64,000 nt of DNA from contig CM060732.1 of assembly GCA_030704615.1 (NCBI GenBank), forward strand, positions 29,369,053 through 29,433,052. Direction: 5' to 3'. Below the pieces are notes generated by a model. It worked only from the letters and a program-made list of their open reading frames with translations. It did not search any database and was not told the origin of the DNA. The number at the start of each line of letters is the position of its first letter. Positions within the stretch are counted from its first letter, which is position 1. This DNA comes from Takakia lepidozioides (Eukaryota; Streptophyta; Takakiopsida; Takakiales; Takakiaceae). Below are positions 34,247 to 45,821 of this stretch, piece by piece. The position numbers were made by a program, and so were the translations under genes.

Positions 34247-35282
34247 CCCTCAAGGGCCTGAATTGTGAGCAGTCGCTCCCAGGTTTCCTTTCTATGTAAA
34301 AAATTAAAAATAAAATAAAAGTATGGATTTACGGATTTATGGGCACCCCAGAAAAGATTAATTTTAGGCGCTCTCTGCCACGGGGCCTTTTTGATCGGCG
34401 ATAGAATAGCAACTCCCCTTGCCATTGCGGTGTACTTTTGATGGGGTATTCTTATGTTGAGCATGACGTACGTAGGGACATCGGTGTCTTACGTAGCGAA
34501 TGAATCTACGAAATCATGACTTGCATCTATCATCATTCTTTGCTTGCCATTATGATGTATTTCTGCTGCCAGGCTTGAATTGAACAAGATGCAAAATAGG
34601 AAAGAGAATAGCTTGCAACGTAGAAGAAAAAAAAGAGGGTCCCATCAGACCTGCAAGTAATATCTTGCTCATTCTTTTATACTGTGTTTGCATGGCTCCC
34701 CAAGCCTTCACACTGGATGGAGGAATATAGCATGAGTTATCCTCGATAAACCTTTAGTAATGGGTCCATCTTTAGTTATTGAACCGTTCTAATACAAAAT
34801 TCAAGCAATTTTGATTTTGTTACAATTGACTCAATACTGAGTATATCCAATCTTGTGGAATGTAATATAAATGTGAAATTGAGAAAGCATAGTTTGAGTC
34901 TTATATACTTTGGATCTCACAACAATAAAAAAAGAACATTTGTGCATGATATCATTTAGTTTAGGGTACGTTCGTGAATTTGACACTGCCGGAACAGCAT
35001 GTTGCGTAACACCATCATTGTTTCTCCTTAGCACTAACACCGACCCAATCGACAAAGGATGTAGAGAGGGCCCATCAAACTCGATAGTGCGTACGATCTT
35101 GAGTTTGAATCCAAACACACTCAAGAGAGAAAACAGCAAAACGGTTCATCGGCTCGGTGAGGTTCTCACTTGCTACGGTGTTTCCATTCCATTCTGTGTC
35201 CTCTTCTTGCTTAGGGTGAGTCTTTTCATAGGACTTCTATCTATCGCTCATTGTCCTTGCACCCTCGTTTCATTCTGCAACG
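34247..35282. other. Intergenic sequence
   Basis: Nothing recognisable. The minus-strand frame at 34831-35139 has protein-like stretches but no match that I know and no clear splice sites. Confidence 0.4.
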
Positions 35283-35567
35283 ATGGAGGATGCTTGTGAA
35301 AAGGATGGAGCGGACTGGGTGGATTTTGTGCACCAAACCAAACTGAAGAAGGAGCGAAGGTACTGGTACTCACCAGACGAGTTTGATCATAAAATAGTGG
35401 AAGCATTTGTAGACCTCCGCGCCCGGAAGCCCAAAAACTCGAATTGGCAGAAGGACAAGCTCGAAGTCATGGTGATCGATGTGTGGCAATCTCCCTCACT
35501 TGTCATATATGCTAATGGATGCAACTGCCAATGTGCATGCAAATGGCATAGCCTTCTACTTGACTAG
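35283..35567 (+). CDS. Hypothetical small protein, 94 residues
   Basis: ATG at 35283 opens a charged frame (KKERRYWYSPDEFDHKIVEAFVDLRARKPKNS) that looks like real coding sequence before a cysteine-rich tail (NGCNCQCACKW) which may be intron read-through. A pyrimidine-rich leader precedes it. I do not recognise the family. It could be a first exon. Confidence 0.3.
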   Translation: MEDACEKDGADWVDFVHQTKLKKERRYWYSPDEFDHKIVEAFVDLRARKPKNSNWQKDKLEVMVIDVWQSPSLVIYANGCNCQCACKWHSLLLD

Positions 35568-37099
35568 ATATCTTTGATTTATGTTACACAACAACTCGGG
35601 ATCCAAAATTTTATTTTATTTTTTCTTTGTAATTCCAACAGGACTCCCATTTTTACTGCATACACACACATAACTAGGAATATTGTTCGAGAAGGACTTC
35701 TAACAAGTGAGGAAATACGTAATAGTACAGTTAGTCACCTTGATGCACTAACTTAAAGCGCATAAAGTTCTTCATTCTCTTCAGCTTCTCTAACTTACCC
35801 ACACCCACTCTCTCTTCATTGACAAGTCCTTTGGTCTCGTTCTAGACTCCACCACCCCCAACTAATTCATCACGGATCGCCACAACCAGGCTCAAGATGA
35901 TGAATTCAGCAGAATCAATGCAGTCCCCTCTCATGGAGTCTCAATGATAGGCTTACAAATTGTACTACCGCAAGTATAGAGGGTGGAGGTCAGATTTAGT
36001 ACATGCAATCAGGTCTACACGATGCACTAACGTAAGCACAGGGCCCATAGGGAGGAGTTGAGAGAAAGATCAGGCAAATACAAAAGCAGAATTGGGAGCT
36101 AGCATCCACATAAAGGATGAAGCTTCCACAGAATAAGGCCTCCTTTCCCTTACAGATCAGTTCTATTTATAAGCCTGGAGGAGAGCAGCGAGAGCCTCCA
36201 CGAGCACCAGCGGAAACCAATTGTCCTCCGATTGTCTCTGGAAGAAGCCTGCAAGTGCGAAAAAACAAACCGTAAAATATTTGTGATAAATACCAACATT
36301 CCTTGTGTTGTACAGCAACAAAGTTACCCCTATGATCTGTGATAAGACCACCCTAGGAAGTAAGAGGAGTACTGCTAGCTAGCTAAGAGATAGAAAGGAA
36401 TTGTCAAAGAAGACTCTAATTCTCTCACATGAGACATCCAGGTGATTACTAAATATTCTGCATATTTGAAACAAATCTCTGTATAGAAAGATAAGGTGTC
36501 CAACCACACTATCATTAGCTCGTCCTATTCCTTGTTTGATATTAAGTAACTGTAAAACCACTCAAATGGAGATAGGGAACAGAGGTGTCTAAAGCCTAGG
36601 GAAGACATCTGATGGCGATAGAATAGTTAGAGGTCCATGCATAATAGTTTTCACGCCTCCATGATTTCTTGCTCCTTCCAGAGGACTTGAATGGAATCAA
36701 TTTAAAGCGTTAAAAGTTGCAATGGAACATATTTAATAGGGTTTCAGTACAATCCTTTAGTAGATGCATGGAGGTTGCATGTAGTCACTCCACAGATACA
36801 AAGACAGAAAGCTTGGGCCCTTCCCCCAATTTGAGGTGGGCCCCGTATGGTTTATTCCAACAATATTTACAAATGTAATAAATTCATCTTGCTCTACTCT
36901 CAAATCAAGTCCAGAATCCTTTGGACAAGGTCTTCAGTCTACAAGAATCAACTCATGCTGAGAATGACGCAGCATGGAGAATATGCAACCAACCATCACA
37001 TGCAAGCCATGCACACAGACACTGAAGGAATGGCATGGTTAGCTACCAAACACACAATGTGTGCGTTTTCTGTCTCCATGCGCCAATGGAGAGGGAATA
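35568..37099. other. Intergenic sequence
   Basis: About 1.5 kb downstream of the GH31 pseudogene with no supported gene or repeat. Confidence 0.5.
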
Positions 37100-40000
37100 T
37101 TACAGCTTCTGCAACACTGTGGAATTAAACTTTATTTTTAGAACTCCTTCATGCACTACATTTGTTATGAATTCTGCCCCAATCAGGGAGCCTCTCTTGA
37201 CAAACATGGCTGGGTATCCAAGTGGGGACTGGATCAAGGCTCTGTGACCAGCCGGGGTTGCCGCTCTATACATAATCCCTGTCCATACATGCTCCCATGT
37301 GTCCCCAGGGGGAAAGTAAGCTTGCACCCTTGAGTGCCCTTTATTGAGTACAGGGACCACGAGTATCTCACATCCAACCAGGAATTGCTGGTAAGTGATG
37401 CCTTGCACCTGCTTGTCATTTGCATAGTGCAAAAACAGATGCCTCTACTGGCATCCCGGTTTTTGCTGCCTTCTGCAGTTTACCCATGAATCCATACAGA
37501 CCACCAGTGAGCATCAAAATGACTCTCTTCTGCTAAGCAAAACTTAAGCCCAGCTCTAGCAACCCTTTCACTTCAACTGAAAATTGTAAGATCTGTGAAG
37601 TCTGCATCAATGTCTTCCTCCAGGAAAAGTCTCTTTGATACAATACCGTTCTCTATTGAACTGTCATAAAGTGAAAGCATAATTACCTTGACGAGCTGGC
37701 GACGGTAAAACTCCCAAGCTTTGTACATCTTTGCACATCGAGCGAATTGCATTAAGGTTCTCTCATTTGAGTAGAACTGTGAGTTGGCGGCTGGCACATT
37801 TCCCTGCTCCAAAAGTTTGTGCAGCGTACCAACATATATACGAGATTAGTGTAAACTGTAACCATACCACAAAGAATTTCATTCGTCTATGGGACCTAGC
37901 ATTGAAAACAGACAATCATGGACACACATTCCAAGGTGGCACTGTCCGTGCCATGCTTCCTGATGTACCCACAGCATGCCTCACTTGCCAAGTAGACAAA
38001 CTACAGCTACACTCTGAGGACGAAAGACAGATCAAACATAAAGTAGCCTGCAGCCAACAGCAAAAGTCACCATTTACTCTTAAAGTAGTACAGTCTACTA
38101 GCTTTGGACTAATTATGCATGGTGGCCACCCCAGACAGGGGAAGTACCCTAGCTTGCTACAAGGCTACAACAAACAACATCTTATCTCTCTACATGGCCA
38201 TCTACAAATTGATTTTGCTGATTGTTTGTAGTGGGAAAAGTCACCTCGTGAGTTCTAAATATGGTTGTAAAAGCATTCAGCTCCATCCATCGCATCAGAA
38301 GCTCCTCGCTCCGACGGTATTTGAAGAAGGGCAAATTGACAGTGCAGTAGCCACCAATATCACTGTGATTGAAAGAATAGCCACTAAGACCACTAGTCAG
38401 CAGCCCTGTCACAGCACTCTTTATTCCATCATGCCGCTGCCAGCTCACCATCTGGTCACCTGCCCAAAATAACTGCTGTAGCGTGGGCTTCCCCTGTATC
38501 CAGCCCGCATGAAGAAAACTAGCTTGTCCTCATCTTTCTCATCTCCTTGACATTGGCTTTCTTCCAACTTGCACTGTATTGATGTTAGCTTACTTTTCCT
38601 CAGCTCTTCTTGCTCCTTCTCCCACTCTTCTACAAACTCTCTGTTTAGCTCTGCTCACATCTCAGGGTACTTGTTGTGAGCTGTGGCAGGGTCTTCACCT
38701 GCAGGATAACATCTCCACACAAATTGAGTGATCAGGCGATGGATACCTACACATGAAAATCAGATTGTTGATGAAAAGTAATAAGGGAATTCAATGTTGC
38801 ACAGCAGAAGGACAAAAAATTTAGTGACGTTGTCGCCGCATCAGATTGTTCAGACAACCACATTCTGGAAGATATACAATGGCCAAGGGGTGGATTTGCA
38901 CAGTAACAAACATGCAATTATGCTTGTTGCGACTTAGTGTAGCATGGTCTGACTTACAAGGTTACTGCTAGGAGGCACCCTACCTGAGAAGAGCAAGGAG
39001 TCAAAAGGCAAGGACTCTCCAAAGTCAGCCATCCAACCACAGACACCAGTCTGAACCATGTTGTGCATGATATCTTTGAGCCATTTGCGGGCTGCAGGGT
39101 TGGTCAGGTCCACCATGGCAGCATCAAAGCTAGTGTTTGGAATCATATATGGAGCTCCAAGTTATCTCCAATCAGAAAACTTCCTTTTTTGGCCTCATCA
39201 AGAAAATTCCTTCTTGAATTGGGTTTCTCATCTGTCTGTCAACCAAAACAGAAAACTCAGTCCCAGTGCAAATCTCCGTCCTGGCAAGGGCCCCTGCATT
39301 TAAATGGAACCTCTTATGGAACTGTAATGGCATCCAGATTAGACTGGTAAGTGCATATTGATAGTAACCCTCAAAACGCGATTTACTGTGAGCGTGGTTC
39401 CATTAGCAGCAACCACAATGTCAGGATGGCCTCTGCAAGGGGTTATATCTCTTTCAAGGTGTATGATTTCTGTTACTGTGGGACAGCACCTGCACCAGGA
39501 CACAACCAATGAAGCTCGTAAGTGTCAAGTCCTTCCTTCACCTTGCTGGTAAATCTGGACTCCTCTTCTATGCAAGTTATGAAAGGATTGCAATAAGTCA
39601 TAGTCTGAATGCCATGTGAACGTAAATCACGAACTAGTTTTTCCCAATTTGGATAGTGGTCTTCATCCACTTCCCAGTTCCACCATAACTGCCACCCTAT
39701 GCTTGTCTTCCTCTGCCCTACCCAGTCCTGAAACAAACAACTCCCAACATAACTTGTTAAAACCACTATGATGGTGCTCTTGATGGTAAAAGTGAGCTTG
39801 TCCTTACAGAGAGGGATCTTTCTTAGTATTTTTCAGGGCAAGGTGTCTGCTGGGCTTTCCTACCATGAAAGACGGTGGGGTGTTGGTTGCAGAGAGAGAC
39901 AGATGATCTCACAAACAATGCTAGTCCATTCAACAATGTGGAATTAGACAACTGCAAAGAAAGCTTGAAAGCTAGAGTCGTAATGAGAAGTAGAAAGACA

Positions 40001-42656
40001 TACAGCTAGAAACATAATGACACAAGCCTGGAGGTTTTCTGAAGGAATGGCTTGGGGTGCTTGCATCAATTCAATTTGATTAAATCAGTCACAAATCATC
40101 AAACATAATCTTGAGAAGGTCATGGAAGTGCCTGCAATGAGAAAAGTGCATGTCACACTCACTTGGAGCCAGAATGCAGAGACAGGCACATCAAAGTCTT
40201 GGAGCTGCTGCCAAACTTTGCGCACGGCATCCAAACCCCTTTGCATACCCACAATAGCACCTTTGGTGATCCACTGAGGAAGTTAGCACATGCGACCCGT
40301 GGCTGCTGTGTAGTGCTCAATAAGCTCTGCAGGTGTACGCCCATGCAGTATTCGCCTCTGTATGCAACTTGCATGGACCTGGGGCACCCAATCGGTGTCA
40401 CTATCATTCTACCATAGCCCCAACCTAAGAGCATACCTCTGGATTCCCTAATGATAGAATACTGGGATTTTGTGTGCCAAGGTGTTTTTCCTTTTGAGAA
40501 ATGGTTGCTGAGACTGTTATTCATATATTCCATGGGAAGCCAACTATGGTATACACACTCCACCATCACCCTCCTCCAGGAAAATAGAATTCACGGCCCA
40601 GAGCAAACCTTGACCCTTTACTCCCAACATGCAAGTTTGCTTTAAGTATTGCTCAAAATCACACGTGCATGTAACACTTCCGCAATAACCCATCTATCGG
40701 GACAATTTCAAGAACATACACGAGAAAGAGAAGGAAATTACTCACTTGCACTTGGACGCGGTCATGGCGAGTGAGATCAAAAACCGAATGCTCGTAGCCC
40801 TCCAGGTAGAGGGAGTGCATGTCTGAAGTCATGTAGTATGGAGCGGGTGCATATGTCGTATGCCAATCTCCTCCTGCCCTGTCGCATCCACCAGTTGCGC
40901 CAATCCCAGTTCAAGCACATTCCAAACATCGTCGTCTTCATTCACACTCCCACCTAACTTGCAGCCAAGTGGTCAACTCTAGAGCTCACCAAAGTAGCAT
41001 AGGTACTGACCAATGTGTTTAGTACATCCAAGCTTTGCAAATAATGTACCGATTTGGTAAAATTCAGTTTAGCTTGTAACCCGATAATCTCGGTCAAGGT
41101 AAATGGAAGCCCAAGATCACTGCAAATTCACAGTATTGTCTTAACCAGTGGGCTATGCGGTTCCAACTAAGATACTGTGGCTTGAAAATTTAAGCAGCAA
41201 GAAGAACTTTTTGAGTGCATGCATTGCTGCGGAGACGATACGTTCATATATGTTAGCAGGCATGGAGATAGCCCGCGCATGAGAATAAATGGTGGTTTTA
41301 AGGCATGATCAAGCACGGCGAAAGGAGTTGATTGCGGTACCTGTGGGCTACCAGATTGGCAGCAGCAGTGATGGGTTCGTCCCTTCTTCCCAAGCCCTGT
41401 TCCTGGACCATGATGGGCACTCTTCCTCCCTTCATGTCGAAGTAGGAGAACTGTTCACCAAAACCATAGAATCTCTCCCCTTTGTTTGATAAATAGGTGA
41501 GCTGAATTCGGTTGAATTGGGGCAATTGAACGCCGCTTTGATCCCTAACAAGCCTCATAATGTTGGAAACTCTGCCCGGACTCCTCAAGTTTTTCAAGCA
41601 TTTCCGCACTCTTGTTAGACTTGACTGTCCTCCTCTCACTAAACACCTCTCCTCCACTATTCCGACCTCGTTCACTGATCTCCTCCATTTCCGCAAATCA
41701 CTGTAAGTTGTCAATGGAGCACAAGCGGAGAAGGGTTCATTCGACCAAACCCACTGCAGACGTTCAGGAATATCATACAAAGGGCTTTCCGAGTGCTTGT
41801 CCAATCTGTCGCAATCAACCTCGTGCCTTCCACCTTCACCGAAGATAATGTCAGGATGATTCAGTGATTTGTTTCCCCAAAAATGTCGTGTAATATAATC
41901 TTCAAGAGTGACGGGTAAATCCAACCATATCTGACAGCCAAGATGGTGGTCTCTTCTCTCTGCATTAGACAATAACGCACACCCACGCTTCGCAGATTTT
42001 CGGGAGCGCTAAAGAAGACCGAGTTTTTTGGGCTATACTTCTGTAAAATGGTCCGCTCTCAGAACCTATGCCTTGGCTGTGACCAGCTGCGAGTTGCTCT
42101 TGGGCTAGCTTGGCATCAGTGTATAAGCAACCTTTGACAAGTACAGTGGGTCCATTTGCTGCTGTGGTGGTATCATCAGCGTCGGTGGAATCGCAAGGCA
42201 ACAGGTACACTTCCCCGGCTTGAGGACACCACTCTTCTCTGAAATTTTTCCGCAACAGTTGCAGCCATTGTTCCTCCTGACTTTCTCCGAGTCTCTCGGC
42301 TGATCAGCTAGAAAATCTCTGGTTGTTCCTCGTTTGTTGATCCCATCAGCATCAAGACCGGTATAACAAGAGGGGCAGGAGGAGGCAGGCTGGAAAGAGT
42401 GTTCGGGGCTCCATTTTCCTGGCTGTTCAACCGTTTGGTGATTGCAAACAATGTCAAATCTGGTCATGAAGAGCATATGATCCCCTACTCTCTTCTATCC
42501 TCTCGTTACCTAGTGCGGCAGACACGAACCCCGCGAAGCTGTAGACCAAAGAGGTCTGTCAGGTTCACTCTGACGAATAACCGAAAGAGAACCCCCTCTC
42601 TCAGCCTGCCACTGAACTGTGAACCCGCGGCCAGCTGCAAAGCTTTCAGAAGGTAA
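37100..42656 (-). pseudogene. GH31 glycosidase of the plant sulfoquinovosidase-like (YihQ-type) family, decayed
   Basis: Multi-exon minus-strand gene. Recognisable pieces in order: IVCNHQTVEQ (about 42450), RFYGFGEQFSYFDMKG (about 41430-41480, exon ending 41341), the exon 40746-40878 (YAPAPYYMTSDMHSLYLEGY), GAIVGMQRGLDAVRKVW (about 40230), DWVGQRKTS plus LWWNWEVD (about 39700), the nucleophile motif GWMADFGE (about 39030), WAGDQMVSW with the acid/base Asp (about 38450), HSDIGGY, FRTHE, and the end QQFLVGCEILVVPV to stop 37100. The family hydrolyses alpha-glycosides. Lesions are TAA in the exon near 40291, a missing base near 39160, TGA for Trp near 38670, a missing base near 38470 and an extra base near 37440, plus disruption near 42540. 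It is therefore a pseudogene unless the assembly is poor. Confidence 0.85.
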
Positions 42657-43370
42657 GGTAGAAACACCTAAAATGGATCATTTAAGAAATGTCTGCAGTT
42701 TCAGGTGTGCAGTGTCGTCGTATATATTTTTCTGATGTGGGCACATAGAAATGAAATTTAATATAAAAAAAAACCGAATTATTTTGTAATATTGGTGAAT
42801 ATTCAATGTGAAATCATGGAATAACCTTGAATGGACCAGTAGGGGGTACTATTTTGAACAGCAAGTACACTTTGTGTGGAGCCAAAGGTGCCCAAAAAGT
42901 GTGCATCCTCTTTCACTTTAGTGATTAAACAACATAATAACATGGACCATGTCAGTCAATTAACATAACCATTTATTGACCTTAAAGTAACCTCCCACCT
43001 TAAGGAAAACGGAGCTCAAGGTCCATTTGGATTAAACTAAATCATGATCGTTGATCTAGGTGAAACTCAATTGGGATCGTTGATCACGGAATGTGATCCC
43101 CTCTCCTACATGTTAAGATTCATTCTTCATGTCTCAACTTGATAATGCTCTCAAAGTGCGCGCCAGTGGTTATTAACTTGTCCATTAAGTGGTGTCATCA
43201 TGAGCATGTATGAGTTAAAAGGGTTCATTGGAGTTTCATTGGGGCCCACCACATGACCTAATTTGGACCACTTGTGATCAAAGCACCTTTTAAAGATGGC
43301 ATATGGTTAGTTTTATGTATTTTTCTAGGGGTCCGTTTTGGGTACCCGCTCCATTTTAGGTGTTTCTACC
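42657..43370. mobile_element. MITE-like element abutting the GH31 pseudogene 5' end
   Basis: The 20-base inverted ends GGTAGAAACACCTAAAATGG (42657-42676) and its exact complement (43351-43370) enclose 714 bp without coding capacity. Flanking triplets TAA and TTA are compatible with a diverged Harbinger-type 3-bp duplication. The GH31 coding similarity stops at this boundary, so the insertion may have removed or separated the first exon. Confidence 0.75.
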
Positions 43371-44189
43371 TTAAGGCTAGTGCATCGAACCCCTTCACAA
43401 ACCCCAAAGTACAAGGTTGCTTTGGGAAAGGGTTATTTATGTGCCGCTGGAGGCCCTTTCGGCCTCTCTCCATATTGAGGCCGATTGTTGTATCCCGCGT
43501 AATTGAGCCCTCATAAACACTACAACTTCAGCTTAAACCTTAAAAGGAAGTCTTGGCAATACTTGTCAGGCGGCCAAGCCATCGCCCTCAACGATGACCA
43601 TCAGATTATGGACGTGCTTAAGCGCTTACTCCCCTGGTTTTTCTTGGGAGGACGAAACTAACAGATTTGCTCAAGCAACTCAAATTCCACTTGATTTCAT
43701 TGTGTGTTGGGTTGCTCTTTGTGGCCCCATTATTGTGTTGCACTGGTAGATGAGATTCACGACAGTCAGCATGAGAGTCAGCCCATCTAGTCGCACTCTT
43801 CCAGCAGGCCTGAATCGATAGTGGTGCTTCCTACACCTTCGCACTTTGTATGAAGAACTTACGATGTGCAGGATACTCAATCCTTCACCACCCATATATA
43901 TCTGCAATCTACTTAAGGGGCGTGCACACTTCCATCTACCTGGAGGGGGTGTGCACTCTTCAAAACTAGGGGTGCACGCACTGAACTCCTCCAATCCTCT
44001 CCAAGAGACAGAGAGAGTTTCAACTAAGTTGAAACCGAAAACGAGAAACCGTTTCCCATTTCACAGATGCAATGCACCTTTTCTGTATCCAAGCGACCAC
44101 AAAAACAAAACTAGACAACCAGATCAAGTAAGAGCTCTAGAGCTGTGGACATCCGTATATCTAGATAACTCCTGGAGGAAGGAGGCACT
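43371..44189. other. Intergenic sequence
   Basis: No supported gene. It may include leftover upstream parts of the GH31 gene that I cannot recognise. Confidence 0.4.
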
Positions 44190-44194
44190 CACAT
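44190..44194. repeat. Target duplication CACAT (left)
   Basis: Identical to 51154-51158. Confidence 0.9.
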
Positions 44195-44916
44195 TGTCGC
44201 GCACCTCACTTCGGTAAGCTCCCCGTTAAGTCATAGATGCTAGCTTGATGCGCGCGCCTAACTCCCAACCTGGCCGCCGGGCCAACTTAGAGCTTCCTTC
44301 ACCGGGGCATAACGGTCCCCCTTTGAACTCCCAAAGAACCCTCCACCGATTTGGAACCAGCGGGAATTCCCTTTGGTAGTTGGCAGTCCGGAACAGCTCC
44401 CCACTCTTTGGTCGCTTTCCGGCTCGCTCGCTTACCCACTAGTTTTTGGTCACCAACGGGCTTGCACCGTTCTCGGGGTTACTACTCCCTATATATACTT
44501 TTGTAGCTGTCCGCGGGGGTTTCACAACCAGCCATGCCATTTTATGGCGAACCACCACGAAAACCCTCGACTCCCGGTGATGAGTCGCGGTGAGTCTTGG
44601 CCCACTCACCACGGCCCCTATGGACCGTGATGAGTCCCAAGACTCCCCACGACTCCCACCATGAGGTCTCCGCCCCCATGGTGAGTCCTATGCCACCCCC
44701 ACTAAGTCCCGCTAAGCTACCGCCACCCCTTGTGGAGCCACCCCCACCGCAACCCGGTGTGCGGGCTCCACCTAGTGAGCGCCTCCGCCTCCTTGAGTGC
44801 CTTGGGCACTCAAGGGTGCTTCAGCCCCCCATACCTATCGCTGCCGCTGCCCCCACCACAGGGGCAGCCCCTCATGTGTCCCGACCCCCTGCCCTCAAAG
44901 CAAAGGGGCCGCGACA
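44195..44916 (-). repeat. 3' LTR of chromovirus
   Basis: 722 bp, TGTCGCG to CGCGACA, nearly identical to 50428-51153. The purine-rich segment just inside it on the minus strand (GGTAGGGGTG) is the likely polypurine tract. Proline-rich open frames inside are chance and occur in both LTRs. Confidence 0.93.
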
Positions 44917-45821
44917 CACACCCCTACCAACAGGGAGTCGATGTCCTCATCGACTTGTCCATTTTGTAGAAACGAACATCCAAGTTGTGGCGTCCCACAT
45001 CAAGGAGTTTGTTTCTGTACCATGGCGTCCCATGGCAAAGAACCAAACCCCACACTTGACTCTACTCTCCACTAGCTAGTTCGGCCGCTTCCTCCAAGTC
45101 CCGGCCTGGGGTGGAGCCTCTCAAGCTCCTCCCAGTGCACTCTTCTTGGCCTTCTTCAAGGTCAAGGAACGATTCTCCCCGAGGATCGAATCGCCTTACT
45201 GCAACAACATTGCTTGCGATCGCTCCTGATGCCGCTTTTGGCATCACTTTGCGCAAGGGTTCACCTCGAACCCCCTTTGACTAGGAAGATAACCTTGAAC
45301 CAACCGTGCGCCCCAATCACTACAATTGGGTCCGTCTTGGAATGCTGGCCTGAGGTTCGGGAACACGTCGAAGCCGCACTACGACTTCGTCCCGAGGCTA
45401 CACGATTATAGTACGTGAACGGAAGCACATAGCTTCCGCGTTAGCCCGCACTACAAGGCAACCACCTCGGTAGCGCAGTTATAGTACGTGCACGCGCCAG
45501 GTGCGCACTAGCACGTGAACTCCCAAAGAAGGCGCATGTTTCCTTGCCCCTTGGATGGGAGTCACCCGATTTCGGCACTGCGCAAACACACGATTAACCC
45601 AATTTACCTCTCCCACTTTTGTAAGCTAGCATGCATTCTACACACTAGCCAACCACACCATGCATCACCATTCCAAACAAAATAGGACACACAACATTTG
45701 GAACCCATTTCCTTTATAACAATTTTTTGTACAATACAAGTTTTTGCAATCGGATTCCTGAGCTAGCTAAGCCGGGCTAAGCATGCATTTCCTCCCCCAC
45801 GCTCCAAGGTTGATGTCCCCA
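44917..45821 (-). other. Chromovirus 3' untranslated region
   Basis: About 900 bp between the end of the chromodomain frame and the 3' LTR. No frame of note. Confidence 0.6.

Noticed and set aside
34831-35139. 102-codon minus-strand gene
   Set aside because: Some protein-like stretches, but no recognised family, no clear splice sites and a low-complexity end.
44373-45079. Proline-rich protein genes
   Set aside because: They lie in the 3' LTR and have twins in the other LTR (50610-51217).
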